Positions 39,031 to 49,202 of a DNA stretch of 64,000 nt are shown piece after piece. This DNA comes from Halocatena halophila (GTDB lineage: Archaea; Halobacteriota; Halobacteria; Halobacteriales; Haloarculaceae), in NCBI GenBank assembly GCA_027563145.1, contig CP071307.1, positions 780,906 through 844,905 on the forward strand, read 5' to 3'. Below the pieces are notes generated by a model. That model saw nothing but the letters and a program-made list of their open reading frames with translations. It had not been told where the DNA came from and ran no database searches. The translations under genes and the position numbers were made by a program. The first letter of the stretch is position 1. Every line of letters begins with the position of its first letter.

Positions 39031-39411
39031 ACAATTCCGTTGTGTCCTTCAAAGAGCGATAGTATAGCTGTTGGCCGGAACAGGTTGAATCGGCTCTGAG
39101 AAAAAGTGACATCATCGCAATACTCCAATTTGAGCGTGACGGTCCAGGTGCTGATTGCACCCCCTCGATCGATGGCTTGCGATGTTCACTGCTGGAGTTC
39201 GTGGGCTTGTGGGTTTCAGTGAGCCATCGTGAGTGTGAGCGGCTATCGATTCCGTGAATCATATACGCCAGGGATTGACATTACAATGAAATACTCTGGG
39301 TGGAATCCGTTATACGGACCCTAGCACTGCTCGGATTCCCATGCAGGGGTATTTATTTGCATGAATATGTTTACCCATACTATCGGATCATTTTCTCTCA
39401 TACGATGATAT
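39031..39411. other. Non-coding spacer between divergent genes
   Basis: 380 bases with no supported gene. An AT-rich stretch at 39349-39362 (TATTTATTTGCATG) may be the promoter of the DUF6069 gene, about 50 bases upstream of it. Confidence 0.35.
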
Positions 39412-39873
39412 ATGCCAACTACGGCACCAGTGGTCGAATCGGAACGGTCGAAGCACGTGCGTAGAACGCAACTAATCAGGTCTAGCGGCCTTGCTGTCTT
39501 CGCAGCGATTGTGGTGAACATCCTCGTTCTCGAACTCGCGCTTGCGGTGGTTGCGATTCCCAGCGCGTTCGAGCCCGTGCCGCTCGGCTGGGGACCGGTC
39601 GCAGCAAGTTCTGCTGTCGGTGCGGTTGGAGCGACGGTCGCATACGGCGTCATCGCACGTTACGCCGAGCATCCAAACCGAATGTTCACAATCGTCGGCG
39701 TGATCGTGTGGGTTCTCTCGTACGCGAACCTGCTCACTCCCGCGCTCAACGGCGCTCCTGTGGTCGTCTACGCAATTTTAGGGCTGATGCACGTGACATC
39801 GGCACTCACCATCATCTGGCTGTTGCGACAACCACCGACCCGCCCGGACGATACCGTGGAGGATCCCCAATGA
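39412..39873 (+). CDS. DUF6069 family membrane protein
   Basis: A 153-residue protein with four hydrophobic segments (about residues 24-45, 58-82, 94-112 and 116-136). The first membrane segment, GLAVFAAIVVNILVLELALA, and the conserved PLGWGPVAASSAVGAVGATV followed by ARYAEHPNRMFTIVGVIVWV are typical of DUF6069. The stop overlaps the next gene start (ATGA), so the two are coexpressed. The function of the family is not known. Confidence 0.85.
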   Translation: MPTTAPVVESERSKHVRRTQLIRSSGLAVFAAIVVNILVLELALAVVAIPSAFEPVPLGWGPVAASSAVGAVGATVAYGVIARYAEHPNRMFTIVGVIVWVLSYANLLTPALNGAPVVVYAILGLMHVTSALTIIWLLRQPPTRPDDTVEDPQ

Positions 39874-40832
39874 GCAGTGCGATGGCCGACACGACGCTGC
39901 TGGTCGGCACCGACCAGGGCGTCTATCGTACACCCATCGACGATGTTGCCGATTCACGTCGAGTGCTTGCGAGCGATACCGTCCTTCGCGTTCGCCGGTT
40001 TGACGACGTGGTGTTTGCAACAACGCGCTCCGGGCTGTTCCGTTCGCGTGACAATGGTGAGACCTGGACCGACCTGAACGTTCCCCGGTGCGAGGTCTAT
40101 TCAGTAGCTCTGAGTCCTGATGGCGAATGTCTGTACGCTGGAACGCATCCGGCACATCTGTACGTCTCTGCGGACGGTGGGTGCTCATGGCGTGAGCTAT
40201 CGGGCTTTCAGGATGTGCCATCGCGTGGGATGTGGCACACGCCTCGCCACCGTAACGAGGCCCATGTCAGAAGTATCAGTGTCCATCCCGAGGTTCCTGA
40301 TCGTGTGGTTGCAGGGGTTGAGGTCGGTGGTGTTCTCGTGAGTGATGACCGTGGCAAGTCCTTCGAAGAGCGTCGAGCAACACTCCAGACCGAACGAACG
40401 GACGACCTTCAGTACGACGTCCACCACGTCCTTGCACTGAGTGGCGACGAATTTCTCATCTCGTGTGGTGGCGGGCTCTTCCGGATACGGAATGCTGGTG
40501 GCTCTTGGACGCGCCTTGACGACCACAATCACCCGTATTTCAGAGAGTCGTTCAGTCATGGCGGACGGCTGTACGCGGCGGCGACCCGGGGTCCGTGGAA
40601 CAGTACGATGGATGCGATGCTGTTTGAGGCGACTGACGATGGCGATCCGCTTGAAGCCGTATCGTATCCTGGCGCTGGTGACGAGTTCGTGCTCTCGTGG
40701 GCAGCGTCCGATAGCGCCGACGGAGACGTGTTCGCAGGAACGCACACTGGTTCAGTGCTCCGACGAGTTAACGATGAGTGGAAGTCCGTTGGAAACGTCC
40801 CAGGGAGATGTCAATCGCTAGCTCTCGTCTAA
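39870..40832 (+). CDS. BNR/beta-propeller repeat protein
   Basis: A 320-residue protein starting MSSAMADTTLLVGTDQGVYR, in an ATGA overlap with the DUF6069 gene. BNR (Asp-box) repeats run through it: FRSRDNGETWTDLN near residue 60, YVSADGGCSWRELSG near 105, VSDDRGKSFEER near 160 and RIRNAGGSWTRLDD near 210. Each forms one blade of a sialidase-like propeller. There is no signal peptide and no catalytic arginine triad that I can see, so it is probably a cytoplasmic binding or scaffold protein, not a sialidase. Confidence 0.88.
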   Translation: MSSAMADTTLLVGTDQGVYRTPIDDVADSRRVLASDTVLRVRRFDDVVFATTRSGLFRSRDNGETWTDLNVPRCEVYSVALSPDGECLYAGTHPAHLYVSADGGCSWRELSGFQDVPSRGMWHTPRHRNEAHVRSISVHPEVPDRVVAGVEVGGVLVSDDRGKSFEERRATLQTERTDDLQYDVHHVLALSGDEFLISCGGGLFRIRNAGGSWTRLDDHNHPYFRESFSHGGRLYAAATRGPWNSTMDAMLFEATDDGDPLEAVSYPGAGDEFVLSWAASDSADGDVFAGTHTGSVLRRVNDEWKSVGNVPGRCQSLALV

Positions 40833-41310
40833 GAAGTGTGATACATAATCGGATTACCCTCCCCACGTAGCGAACTCTTTGACGAACATGACTCCTTTTT
40901 GTAGATAGACTGGATAGATGATATTATCAACCTGCTGAAAGAGATGCCATAAATACGGGGAGATCGGTCCAGAACCGGATGATTTCCCTGTTCTATGACA
41001 CTATGTAAGTCATTCTATTGGAACAGTATGCCGTCTGTTGGGTTGTTCTGTGCCAGATCGTGATTTAGTTACTCTTTTGGGAATGGCCCTATAAAAGACT
41101 GTAGAGTGGTTAACTTAGCTTTTCGATTAGCTCCCCGTGATGGTGTGAGCAACCCGCACCCCCTGGCGCTCTCAATGCGTTCGAACACGATGTCTATCGG
41201 ATCTTCTGATGATCTCTCTCAATCGTGCCGAACTCGCACCGATTCCGGAGCATCATCGCCGATTCCGTTGGCTAACATGGTGACAGTTTTTATTCGAGGC
41301 CACAACTCGT
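40833..41310. other. Non-coding spacer
   Basis: About 480 bases between the BNR gene and the oxidoreductase relic. Nothing with family similarity is seen. The region may hold further decayed parts of the relic gene. Confidence 0.35.
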
Positions 41311-41749
41311 GGGGACGAATCCACTTGATTGGCCAAGAACTCTTACACTCTGACCGCGTCTCTCCTTTCAGCGCTCTTGATGGCGGTAAAAACAATAGCC
41401 ATCGCCTGAAGGGTAGCGGACGTGCGTTTTCATCGGTTCATCACCCGCACACCAGTCGACGAACTGTTCGATAAGTCAAATGTTTGCTCTCCAGCCATAT
41501 CCACCAGCAGATCGATGTGATGAACTACACCATCTACGAGCAGTGGATATTCCTTGAGATCGTACAACCGCTCACCGACCCAGCTTCCGTGAACGGGCGT
41601 TCGTCAGGCACCTTCGTCGACATCTACGGTCGCGACGAGGTCGACGGTTCCCTCCGTGACGTTCGGGGAAGAAACTCACGACACCAGGTTTCGCCCTGGT
41701 TTCCAGTTCCGTTCTGTATCAGACGACAGGTCATGCTGTATCCCGTCAT
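41311..41749 (-). pseudogene. Decayed Gfo/Idh/MocA-type oxidoreductase
   Basis: Read on the minus strand from 41749, the pieces are colinear with haloarchaeal Gfo/Idh sugar oxidoreductases. They run MTGYSMTCRLIQNGTGNQGE, TWCREFLP, then after a frameshift SPNVTEGTVDLVATVDVDEG, a stop, and after a large deletion RLYDLKEYPLLVDGVVHHID, LLVDMAGE (the family VHHLD motif). Near the 3' end come LQAMAIVFTAIKSAERRDAV, then RV, a TAA where CAA is expected, and EFLANQV. Intact members are about 350-400 residues, so most of the middle is lost. It sits next to the GH3 gene, where a working copy would fit intracellular sugar oxidation. Confidence 0.75.
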
Positions 41750-41812
41750 CTTGAATGTATTGTGAGGGTGATGGTTACGCATCACTCGCTGTGAATAGAC
41801 AGCTTACACTGC

Positions 41813-44767
41813 TCACTCGAGTTGGACAGTGTGCATACGGATTTTTCCACCATGAACTACAATGTACAACTCTTGGTTGTTCCCATTTGCTCTGTTCAGT
41901 GCCACCATGATGTCTTCATAGGTATATATGTCCCCAGTCGGAGAAATGCTGGTCCGACCCAGCATTCGACCCGATGGCGACCCCATGCGGAGCTCGATCG
42001 TCGATGTGTCCCCTTTTGCTTTCGCAATCGAAACGATAGCTTCACTCGAGTGCCTTCGCAAGTCCACGTCAGCAAACGAAATCCACGATCCATCAGCCAT
42101 ACCGACGACCGTCCCTTCGGTGCGAGAGTGGTCGAGAAGCTCGATCGTTGACCACGACCAATCATCGGCGTCGACAGCCCGTGTCTCTTTGGAGAGATCG
42201 CGTTTTGGAATCCGCTCGCCGTCAACCCGTACCGCGTTCCGTTTCCGAATATCGTCTGAAGCAGAGCCGACGAATATCGAATGGGTTGTTCGCTCGACGA
42301 CTGCTTTCCGTTGGGTTATGTCCCAGAATCCAAACGCTTCGTGATCAATGCGAAATGATACCGTTTCGCGCTCACCGGGATCGAGATGTATCCGTTCGAA
42401 TCCTCGAAGAATTCTGTGGGGCTGTTTGGTCCGTGAACGGTGCTGTTTCGTGTAACACTGGACCACTTCATCAGCAGCCATGGATCCGGTATTGGTCACT
42501 CGAACGCTGATAGACACGGTATCACCAGCTTTGAGCGTCCCGCGTGGTGAAACACGAAGGTCACTATATTCGAAGGTCCCGTAGGAGAGTCCGTGCCCGA
42601 ACGCGTATCGGGGATTCTTCTGATCATACCGGTATGTCATTTCTGTTTCGGCGATATTATACTCGCGGATATCTGGGAGCTGGTTGACCGAACGCGGCCA
42701 GGTCTGAGTCAACCGGCCCCCCGGGGAGACGGTACCATCCAGTATGTCAGCCAGCGCTCGGCCAGTCTCTTGGCCGGCGTGACTACTCCACAGGATGGAT
42801 GGAATTTGATCTTCTGCTCCATCGACGTGAACGGGATAGCTACTTTCGAGAACGAGAACGGTTCGAGGTTGGGACGCAACTACACTCTCAACTAGATTCC
42901 GCTGAGCAGGTGCAATAGTGAGTGTTTCTCGGTCCTGGGTTTCCCGGCCCCCCATCAACGGGTGTGTCCCGACGAATATGACTGCGACGTCGGCCTCAGT
43001 TGCCGTTTCGACAGCTTCCTCGATACCATCAGTTCGTATTTCAACGTCGAATCGCGCTGCATCAGCTTTCTCGTTTGCTGTAACGCGAAGCGTTCGATCC
43101 TCAATCGCAACGTAACGATCACTACCTGGGTGATGGAGTACCGTCGAGTTGTCTCCAAGCTCGACGAATTCGAAGGCTTCCTGAACGACTTCCCACCCAG
43201 ACGGTCGTTCGGCGGAGTTTACGAGCTGCTCGTCTTCTACAGTCACATACCGACCGTTTGCTGTTGCCCTGAGCGTCCATGTACTGTCTGTCCACTGGAC
43301 CGACTCAAACAGCTGTACGCTCGGAGCGTCGGTACTGTTCAGTCCCAGGGTACCACCAGTGCCAACGGTCCCAGTCACGTAGTCCCCAGAAGACTGGTCT
43401 CGAAGTACGATCCGATTGGCTCCGATTGCAGACTCGATCTGATCGGTGCCCAACTGATCCCGGATACCCTCTTTGGGAGTGATACGATACGGTGGAGTCC
43501 CACTGTACCAGTCCTCGAACACCCGGTCCGAAAGCGGCCCGAGAACGGCGACAGTTTCGTCTTCGGACAACGGAAGAAGGGGATCGTCGGAATCGTTTTT
43601 GAGGAGAACTATTTGTTCTCGTGCCGCTTTACGGGCCAGCTCTCGGTGTTCAGGACGGCCGATAACGTCCGCAGTGATGTCTGAATAGGGGTCTTTTGAG
43701 GCGGGGAGAAACTCTCCCAGCATCGATCGTATGGTGAGGATGTGTTCGACCGCCACGTCGAGGTCCTCCTCATGCAAGAGCCCGCTATCCAACGCCTTAC
43801 GTATCGTGTCGATTGTTGGCGAGCTATCCGCTCCATACTCAGTGAAACTGTCAAGGCCCGCCCGTAGCGCGGACGCCCTGGCGTTTTTTTCTGAATCGAA
43901 GTACTCCTGCTCGCCAGTTAGATTAACGGGTGCCCACGCATCACTAACGTTCAGTATTGACTGTTCTTCGGGTGCCCATTCACGGACCCGATTGAGAAGT
44001 GGCGACACTGTCATCGGTCGTCCGTTGACGAGGTTGTACGACGCCATCACGCCGACAGCATGGCCAGATTCGATGGTTGGTCGGAAAAATTGGAGGTAGT
44101 AGTCGTGTAGCAGTTTGGGTGGGAGTTCAGCGTTCGTCGTCGTTCTATTGACTTCATTGTTATACCCGAGAAAATGTTTGAGAACGGGTGCGGTTTTGAA
44201 TATTTCCGGATCGTTCCCTGTGAGTCCGTCAGTATAGGCTGTTGCGATCTCGCTGCTCAACAGTGGATCCTCGGAGTATCCCTCTTCGTTTCGTCCCCAA
44301 CGAGGATCACGGAGTGGATCGACCGTCGGTGACCACACGTTGAGCCCGACTGTGCCGTCGCTTGCGTCGTGTTTTCCACGAACCTCATCACCAACAGCAT
44401 CGCCAATCTGCTTGATCAACGACGGATTCCACGTGCTACCGAGTCCGATGGCTTGCGGAAAGACGGTTGCTTCACCCAACCAGGCAACCCCGTGAAGTGC
44501 TTCTGTTCCGGTCCGGAATGATTCGAGATCGGCGTGTGGAATCGACGGTTGATACTGGTGGAGTAGCGATACTTTTTCAGCAACGTCGAGTTGTTCAAGC
44601 ACGTCCGAGATGTGACTGTCGAACGAATCCTTGTTCTCTGTTTCATGTTCGTCACTCGTGTTCCCTTCGACGGTTGCAGAGCCCCCGACCAGCGAAATAC
44701 CCATCCCCATTCCAATACTCCGAAGCAGTTCTCGTCGAAGCTGGCTAATTGAATCTCCCGACATCAT
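41813..44767 (-). CDS. Tat-secreted glycoside hydrolase family 3 protein
   Basis: A 984-residue protein. A Tat-type signal with RR at residues 11-12 (LRRELLRSIGMGMGIS) is followed by an acidic stretch. The GH3 N-terminal barrel covers about 55-370: WSPTVDPLRDPRWGR at 145-159, KHFLGY near 197 and NVSDAW at 273-278 with the nucleophile aspartate D276. The GH3 C-terminal sandwich is split by a fascin-like beta insertion at ~470-600 (RIVLRDQSSGDYVTGTVGTG, NGRYVTVEDEQLVNS, GSDRYVAIEDRTLRVTANEK). It continues with VLVLESSYPVHVDG and ILWSSHAGQETGRALADILD. A fibronectin-III-like domain (~730-830) and a CBM6-like C-terminus (~850-984) follow. The layout fits beta-xylosidase or beta-glucosidase members. 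Sugar specificity is not certain. Confidence 0.93.
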   Translation of the reverse strand: MMSGDSISQLRRELLRSIGMGMGISLVGGSATVEGNTSDEHETENKDSFDSHISDVLEQLDVAEKVSLLHQYQPSIPHADLESFRTGTEALHGVAWLGEATVFPQAIGLGSTWNPSLIKQIGDAVGDEVRGKHDASDGTVGLNVWSPTVDPLRDPRWGRNEEGYSEDPLLSSEIATAYTDGLTGNDPEIFKTAPVLKHFLGYNNEVNRTTTNAELPPKLLHDYYLQFFRPTIESGHAVGVMASYNLVNGRPMTVSPLLNRVREWAPEEQSILNVSDAWAPVNLTGEQEYFDSEKNARASALRAGLDSFTEYGADSSPTIDTIRKALDSGLLHEEDLDVAVEHILTIRSMLGEFLPASKDPYSDITADVIGRPEHRELARKAAREQIVLLKNDSDDPLLPLSEDETVAVLGPLSDRVFEDWYSGTPPYRITPKEGIRDQLGTDQIESAIGANRIVLRDQSSGDYVTGTVGTGGTLGLNSTDAPSVQLFESVQWTDSTWTLRATANGRYVTVEDEQLVNSAERPSGWEVVQEAFEFVELGDNSTVLHHPGSDRYVAIEDRTLRVTANEKADAARFDVEIRTDGIEEAVETATEADVAVIFVGTHPLMGGRETQDRETLTIAPAQRNLVESVVASQPRTVLVLESSYPVHVDGAEDQIPSILWSSHAGQETGRALADILDGTVSPGGRLTQTWPRSVNQLPDIREYNIAETEMTYRYDQKNPRYAFGHGLSYGTFEYSDLRVSPRGTLKAGDTVSISVRVTNTGSMAADEVVQCYTKQHRSRTKQPHRILRGFERIHLDPGERETVSFRIDHEAFGFWDITQRKAVVERTTHSIFVGSASDDIRKRNAVRVDGERIPKRDLSKETRAVDADDWSWSTIELLDHSRTEGTVVGMADGSWISFADVDLRRHSSEAIVSIAKAKGDTSTIELRMGSPSGRMLGRTSISPTGDIYTYEDIMVALNRANGNNQELYIVVHGGKIRMHTVQLE

Positions 44768-45131
44768 GTATAGACTATCCTAATAGTATTAAAAAACTAC
44801 CTATTAGTGTATGAATTTTTAGGGTGGTCTGAGTATATCATTTTTCAGTTCGAGTAAGCTTGCGTGCTTCTACCGGACAGTGATCCGTTGTCACTGCGAT
44901 CGGTGGGCGGCGTATTGGAGCAAATTCCTCAGTCCTGGCTACGATGGTATCAGCCGCTTTTTCCTTATCCTGCGGTGGTCCAGAAGGAGCACTTCGATTT
45001 CGCAAGACTGGACATTACATGCTAGTTATTTCCAACTGCATATCATCTATTGACCACGATGGAAGGGTTCTCCCTTGAGTTCCCTTCCACAGGAAATCAT
45101 GAGAACAAACAGAAATTCGACGGAACATCAC
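44768..45131. other. Divergent promoter region of GH3 and GH2 genes
   Basis: About 364 bases between two divergently transcribed secreted glycosidases. An AT-rich box (AATAGTATTAAAAAACTACC, near 44780-44800) lies just upstream of the GH3 start. No gene. The shared upstream region would allow joint control of both enzymes. Confidence 0.4.
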
Positions 45132-48100
45132 ATGTCCAGCCCACGAGTATCAACCTCCCGTCGAGAGTTTCTAGAATTGAGTGGAGTAGCCACGCTCGGG
45201 GCACTGAGTGTCCCTACCGTCAATGCACGATCGGAATCTGCTCTCACACCTGGACAGATCCGTGATCTCCCCGCGTATCTCGAAGCCCCTGGAGTATTCC
45301 AGGAGCACCGCGAACCAACGCACACACCGACAACGGTTCCGTATGAGTCACCAGCACAAGCGATCGAATCGGACGTACCGTTTACTGAACTCGAAGAGCG
45401 GTTCGACGGGTCGCCGTATTTCAAACGCCTGGATGGGAAGTGGCGCTTTCGATTTTTTGAGCGACCATCAGAACTTCCCGAAACACTGGATGAGATCGAT
45501 GCCTGGGAGGAAATTGTGGTTCCCCGCCCGTGGCAGACGGAAGGATACGATAAGCGCGTCTATACGAACTGGCAACCGACGTGGACAGGGTACGATCCCG
45601 ATCTAGAGTGGGAGCTCGTTCCGGACGAACGGGGGAGGGTTACTGTTCCAGGCGTCGGCTCCGATGGACCCAACCCAGTCGGCGTGTACCGTCGAACGAT
45701 AGATATTCCTTCCAGCTGGAACGATCGAGAGGTGTTTCTCCATTTTGAAGGTGTCAAGCAGGCCTATTTCGTCTGGATAGACGGTGAGTACGTTGGATTC
45801 CAGCAAGGATCTATGACCCCCGGTGAGTTCGACAGTACCGAATTCCTCCGTGCTGGAGAGAGCCACGAACTAACCGTCCAGGTGTATCGCTGGAGCGACG
45901 GCGAGGCATTGGAGTGTATTGATATGCATAAGTTCGCCGGCATTTACCGGAGCGTCTACCTGTTTTCGACGCCTCCGGTACACATCCGCGATTTTTCCGT
46001 TCGGACTGAACTCGATGACGCATACGAGGATGCTCACCTCCAAATCGACGCCGAACTTGCCGATTATTCAGGAACTGGCAGTGGCGACTGCTCAGTCCGT
46101 GCGACGCTGTACGAATCGGATGGCCGAACGGAAGTTGTGACCATCAAACAGTCGGTATCAATTGACAATGGCGGCGGTGTCACAACACTCGAAGCGGCGG
46201 TAAACGATCCTGCAAAATGGTCCTCGGAGCAGCCGTATCTGTACACTCTGGTATTGGAACTGCTTCCGAATGGTGATGATGACAGTGCCAGTGAAGTTTT
46301 GCTTGAGAAGGTCGGGTTCCGGTCGTACGAAGCCGAACGTGGGCCGGGCGGTCACATTACGGTGAACGGTGAACCAGTCACTGTTCGAGGTGTCAATCGC
46401 CACGAAACTGATCCCGATACGGGACGGACGGTGCCAATAGAGACGATGCGGATGGATTGCAAACTGCTAAAGCGGTTTAATCTCAATGCCATCCGAACTT
46501 CACACTACCCGAATGATCCGTCGTTCTACCGTCTGGCTGATGAGTATGGGATTTATATTCAGGACGAGGTCAACTGTGAGACACACTGGTGGGAAGGAAT
46601 CTTGGCAGAGACATCGGCGTATCACGATCAGTGTCTCGAGCGCTTCCGACGAATGATACTCCGTGATCGGAATCACCCGTCAGTGTTTTCGTGGTCGACG
46701 GGTAACGAGGCCGGAACCAGTGCTGAACACCTTAATATGGCTGCACTGGCGCTCGGTGATACACAGACCATTCCTGAAGATACCAGCCATACGACACGAT
46801 TGTCGGGCGAAGCCATCGAATCATTTGAGCCTGGGGCCATCGACTCCCACTCGGCCGATCGGATCATGTACCACCAGCCCAACCACGGCGGATGGGATGT
46901 CGAGTACAGTGATATGCTTGGTCCGCGCTATATTGACACCGAGACGCTTCTCGCCCTAGGGAGGGGTGGGGATGTCAGCGATAGCCCCCGGTTTGGAGAT
47001 CGATCGAGCGGGGATGGATCACCCGGTAATGGCAATCGATCGGTCGTCATGGGTGAGTACAACCACGCGATGGGCAACAGTCTTGGATTGATCGACGAGA
47101 TGTGGAATGACTACATTCAGCCACCAGTCCGTCGCGTACGTGATCGGACGAACGCCAACGACGGCGTACTCGTTGGCTCTCCGACGGTTGTTTCGTTGGG
47201 GGATGGTGGTGCACTCGCACTCGACGGGGGCACCGACTACATCGATGTACAGTCTGAGGAGTTGCTTCCCGATCAGGAGTTCACCATCGAGATTACGGTC
47301 GGCGATTTCGATACCACCACGCCTGCGTCGATCTTCACGAGCGATTGGTGTACGCTCGATATTATTGCTGAAGAACGCATCGAATTCACCGTTGGCGGGG
47401 TATCGGTTGTCGGAACGCTGCCAGACACCCCTGAAACGAACACGTACGCGCTGGCGGCCGTCTGCTCGGACGATCGTCTCACGCTCTATGTAAACGGAAA
47501 GCGGGTCGCGAGCACTGAGAATAATCGTTCGATCGAAGCGACTAACAGCGCCGTCTCCATTGGGCACGACGATCGTGGCCGCTATTTCGCGGCGACCATA
47601 GCGTCGGTTGCCGTTCACACGACGGCGCTGTCACCCGAAACGATCGGACGGAACGAACCGAGCGATGATACCGTTTTGTGGTACGATTTTGACGATCTGC
47701 TCAGGGACAAGAGTCTCCAGGGGGGGTTCATCTGGGACTGGGTGAACCAGGATCTGAACGACGAGACTGCAGACGGCGAGCCATTCCAGTTCTACCATCG
47801 CGATGGACCGGCCGGAGCATTTTGTTTAAACGGGATGCTCTGGTCGGATCGTCGACCACAACCCGAGTTGAAACAACTCAAACAATGTCACCAACCGGTA
47901 AAAGCGACACCAAGGGATCTCACAAACGGGGAGCTCTATGTTACCAATCATCACCAGTTCACGAGTTTGGATGAGTTCGACATTACGTGGTCGGTCTTGA
48001 GGGCTGCAGAGAGGATACAGGAAGGAACGCTCGATCTCGAAACACCGCCGAGCACGACGGAGATCATATCAATCGAGGATTTCAGACCACCAGCACGCCA

Positions 48101-49202
48101 AGATTCAGGAACGGAGTACTGGCTAGAACTTTCGATATCAGGAAACAGAGAATGGAGTGATGGAAATCACGAGATTGCTTTCGAGCAGTTTGCACTCTCA
48201 GTTGAGCCCTCCGGCTCTGGACGCCACCAATCATCGCCTCCTTCCCACGCTGAGTCCCCACCGTTCGCTCCTGGTCCTTCGCCTTCGATTGAGTCGACCA
48301 ACGCGGGATTCATGGTCTCTGGGAACGGATTCGAATACGCGTTCGAGGAGTCGCTCGGTACGTTCGCGACGATGGAAATGGAGGGAACGGAACTCGTAAC
48401 GCGCGGTCCCGTGTTTAATTTCTGGCGCGCTCCAATCATGAACGAGCAACAGGCCTGGGGTTCACATCCTGCGTCAAACTGGTACGAACTCGGACTAAAT
48501 GACATCCAATATGAGGTTGAGCACGTTGCAGTGTCAGATTCAAAGCGCAGTGTCACCGTCGAAGTTCGCGGTCGTGCCCTCGGAGCGACGGTGGAGGGAC
48601 CACCAGCGGGCTACGAAACGACGTACTCCTACCGCGTATTGCCAACTGGTGAGGTACGCACAACAGTACGTGCAGATCCTACGGATAGACTCGTTGAGGA
48701 GGCTGGCGACTGGCTACCGAAAGTTGGACTGCAACTAGAAATACCATGGTCGCTCGACAGATTCGAATGGTATGGCCGCGGCCCTGCTGAAACCTATCCC
48801 GACCGGAAGACCGGGGTGCGGATCGGTCAGTACTCAGGGAGTGTTGACGAACAGTACGTCCCGTATCTTCCACCGCAGGACAACGGAAACAAGGCCGACA
48901 CGCGATGGGCTGCGCTTACCGATGGAAACGTTGGCATCGCCGCGTTTGCCCAGAAGACAATGAACGTCAGTCTCGAGCAGTACAGTAATCTCGATGCTGC
49001 CAACTATCAGTATGAACTCGAAACGCGTGATTCGATAGGATTCAACCTCGACCACGCAGTGACTGGAGTTGGAGGTACTCCTGTTATGCCACGTGAAAAA
49101 TATCAAGTACAACCCGAACCGACTGAATTCACCATGACGCTGTGTCCGTTCTCGGGGCGTGACAACGGGATGGCAGCACCGTTCCCCCGTTCGATAGAAT
49201 AA
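45132..49202 (+). CDS. Tat-secreted GH2 beta-galactosidase-like enzyme with LamG inserted in the barrel
   Basis: A 1356-residue protein. The ATG at 45132 puts the Tat motif (STSRREFLELSG) near residue 7. Upstream starts at 45099 or TTG 45075 are possible. A LacZ-type GH2 layout follows: jelly-roll sugar-binding domain (~90-270, GVYRRTIDIPSSWNDREVFL), Ig-like domain (~280-400) and TIM barrel (~400-880). The acid/base Glu is in WSTGNEAG (~526) and the nucleophile in MGEYNHAMGNS (~642). Between the nucleophile loop and the next barrel strand (LQGGFIWDWVNQ, ~870) sits a ~200-residue concanavalin/LamG domain (DNA 47120-47715; YIDVQSEELLPDQEFTIEIT, DRLTLYVNGKRVAS). Normal LacZ has about 20 residues there. 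Further Ig-like parts and a LacZ domain-5 sandwich (LEIPWSLDRFEWYGRGPAET) complete it. Confidence 0.93.
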   Translation: MSSPRVSTSRREFLELSGVATLGALSVPTVNARSESALTPGQIRDLPAYLEAPGVFQEHREPTHTPTTVPYESPAQAIESDVPFTELEERFDGSPYFKRLDGKWRFRFFERPSELPETLDEIDAWEEIVVPRPWQTEGYDKRVYTNWQPTWTGYDPDLEWELVPDERGRVTVPGVGSDGPNPVGVYRRTIDIPSSWNDREVFLHFEGVKQAYFVWIDGEYVGFQQGSMTPGEFDSTEFLRAGESHELTVQVYRWSDGEALECIDMHKFAGIYRSVYLFSTPPVHIRDFSVRTELDDAYEDAHLQIDAELADYSGTGSGDCSVRATLYESDGRTEVVTIKQSVSIDNGGGVTTLEAAVNDPAKWSSEQPYLYTLVLELLPNGDDDSASEVLLEKVGFRSYEAERGPGGHITVNGEPVTVRGVNRHETDPDTGRTVPIETMRMDCKLLKRFNLNAIRTSHYPNDPSFYRLADEYGIYIQDEVNCETHWWEGILAETSAYHDQCLERFRRMILRDRNHPSVFSWSTGNEAGTSAEHLNMAALALGDTQTIPEDTSHTTRLSGEAIESFEPGAIDSHSADRIMYHQPNHGGWDVEYSDMLGPRYIDTETLLALGRGGDVSDSPRFGDRSSGDGSPGNGNRSVVMGEYNHAMGNSLGLIDEMWNDYIQPPVRRVRDRTNANDGVLVGSPTVVSLGDGGALALDGGTDYIDVQSEELLPDQEFTIEITVGDFDTTTPASIFTSDWCTLDIIAEERIEFTVGGVSVVGTLPDTPETNTYALAAVCSDDRLTLYVNGKRVASTENNRSIEATNSAVSIGHDDRGRYFAATIASVAVHTTALSPETIGRNEPSDDTVLWYDFDDLLRDKSLQGGFIWDWVNQDLNDETADGEPFQFYHRDGPAGAFCLNGMLWSDRRPQPELKQLKQCHQPVKATPRDLTNGELYVTNHHQFTSLDEFDITWSVLRAAERIQEGTLDLETPPSTTEIISIEDFRPPARQDSGTEYWLELSISGNREWSDGNHEIAFEQFALSVEPSGSGRHQSSPPSHAESPPFAPGPSPSIESTNAGFMVSGNGFEYAFEESLGTFATMEMEGTELVTRGPVFNFWRAPIMNEQQAWGSHPASNWYELGLNDIQYEVEHVAVSDSKRSVTVEVRGRALGATVEGPPAGYETTYSYRVLPTGEVRTTVRADPTDRLVEEAGDWLPKVGLQLEIPWSLDRFEWYGRGPAETYPDRKTGVRIGQYSGSVDEQYVPYLPPQDNGNKADTRWAALTDGNVGIAAFAQKTMNVSLEQYSNLDAANYQYELETRDSIGFNLDHAVTGVGGTPVMPREKYQVQPEPTEFTMTLCPFSGRDNGMAAPFPRSIE

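Noticed and set aside
39708..39869. Extended start of the BNR protein at 39708
   Set aside because: This part overlaps the DUF6069 gene in another frame. The ATG at 39870 gives the ATGA overlap and the first propeller strand directly.
41106..41765. Plus-strand frames at 41106-41474 and 41484-41765 as genes
   Set aside because: They are shadows of the minus-strand Gfo/Idh relic, which explains the coding-like signal.
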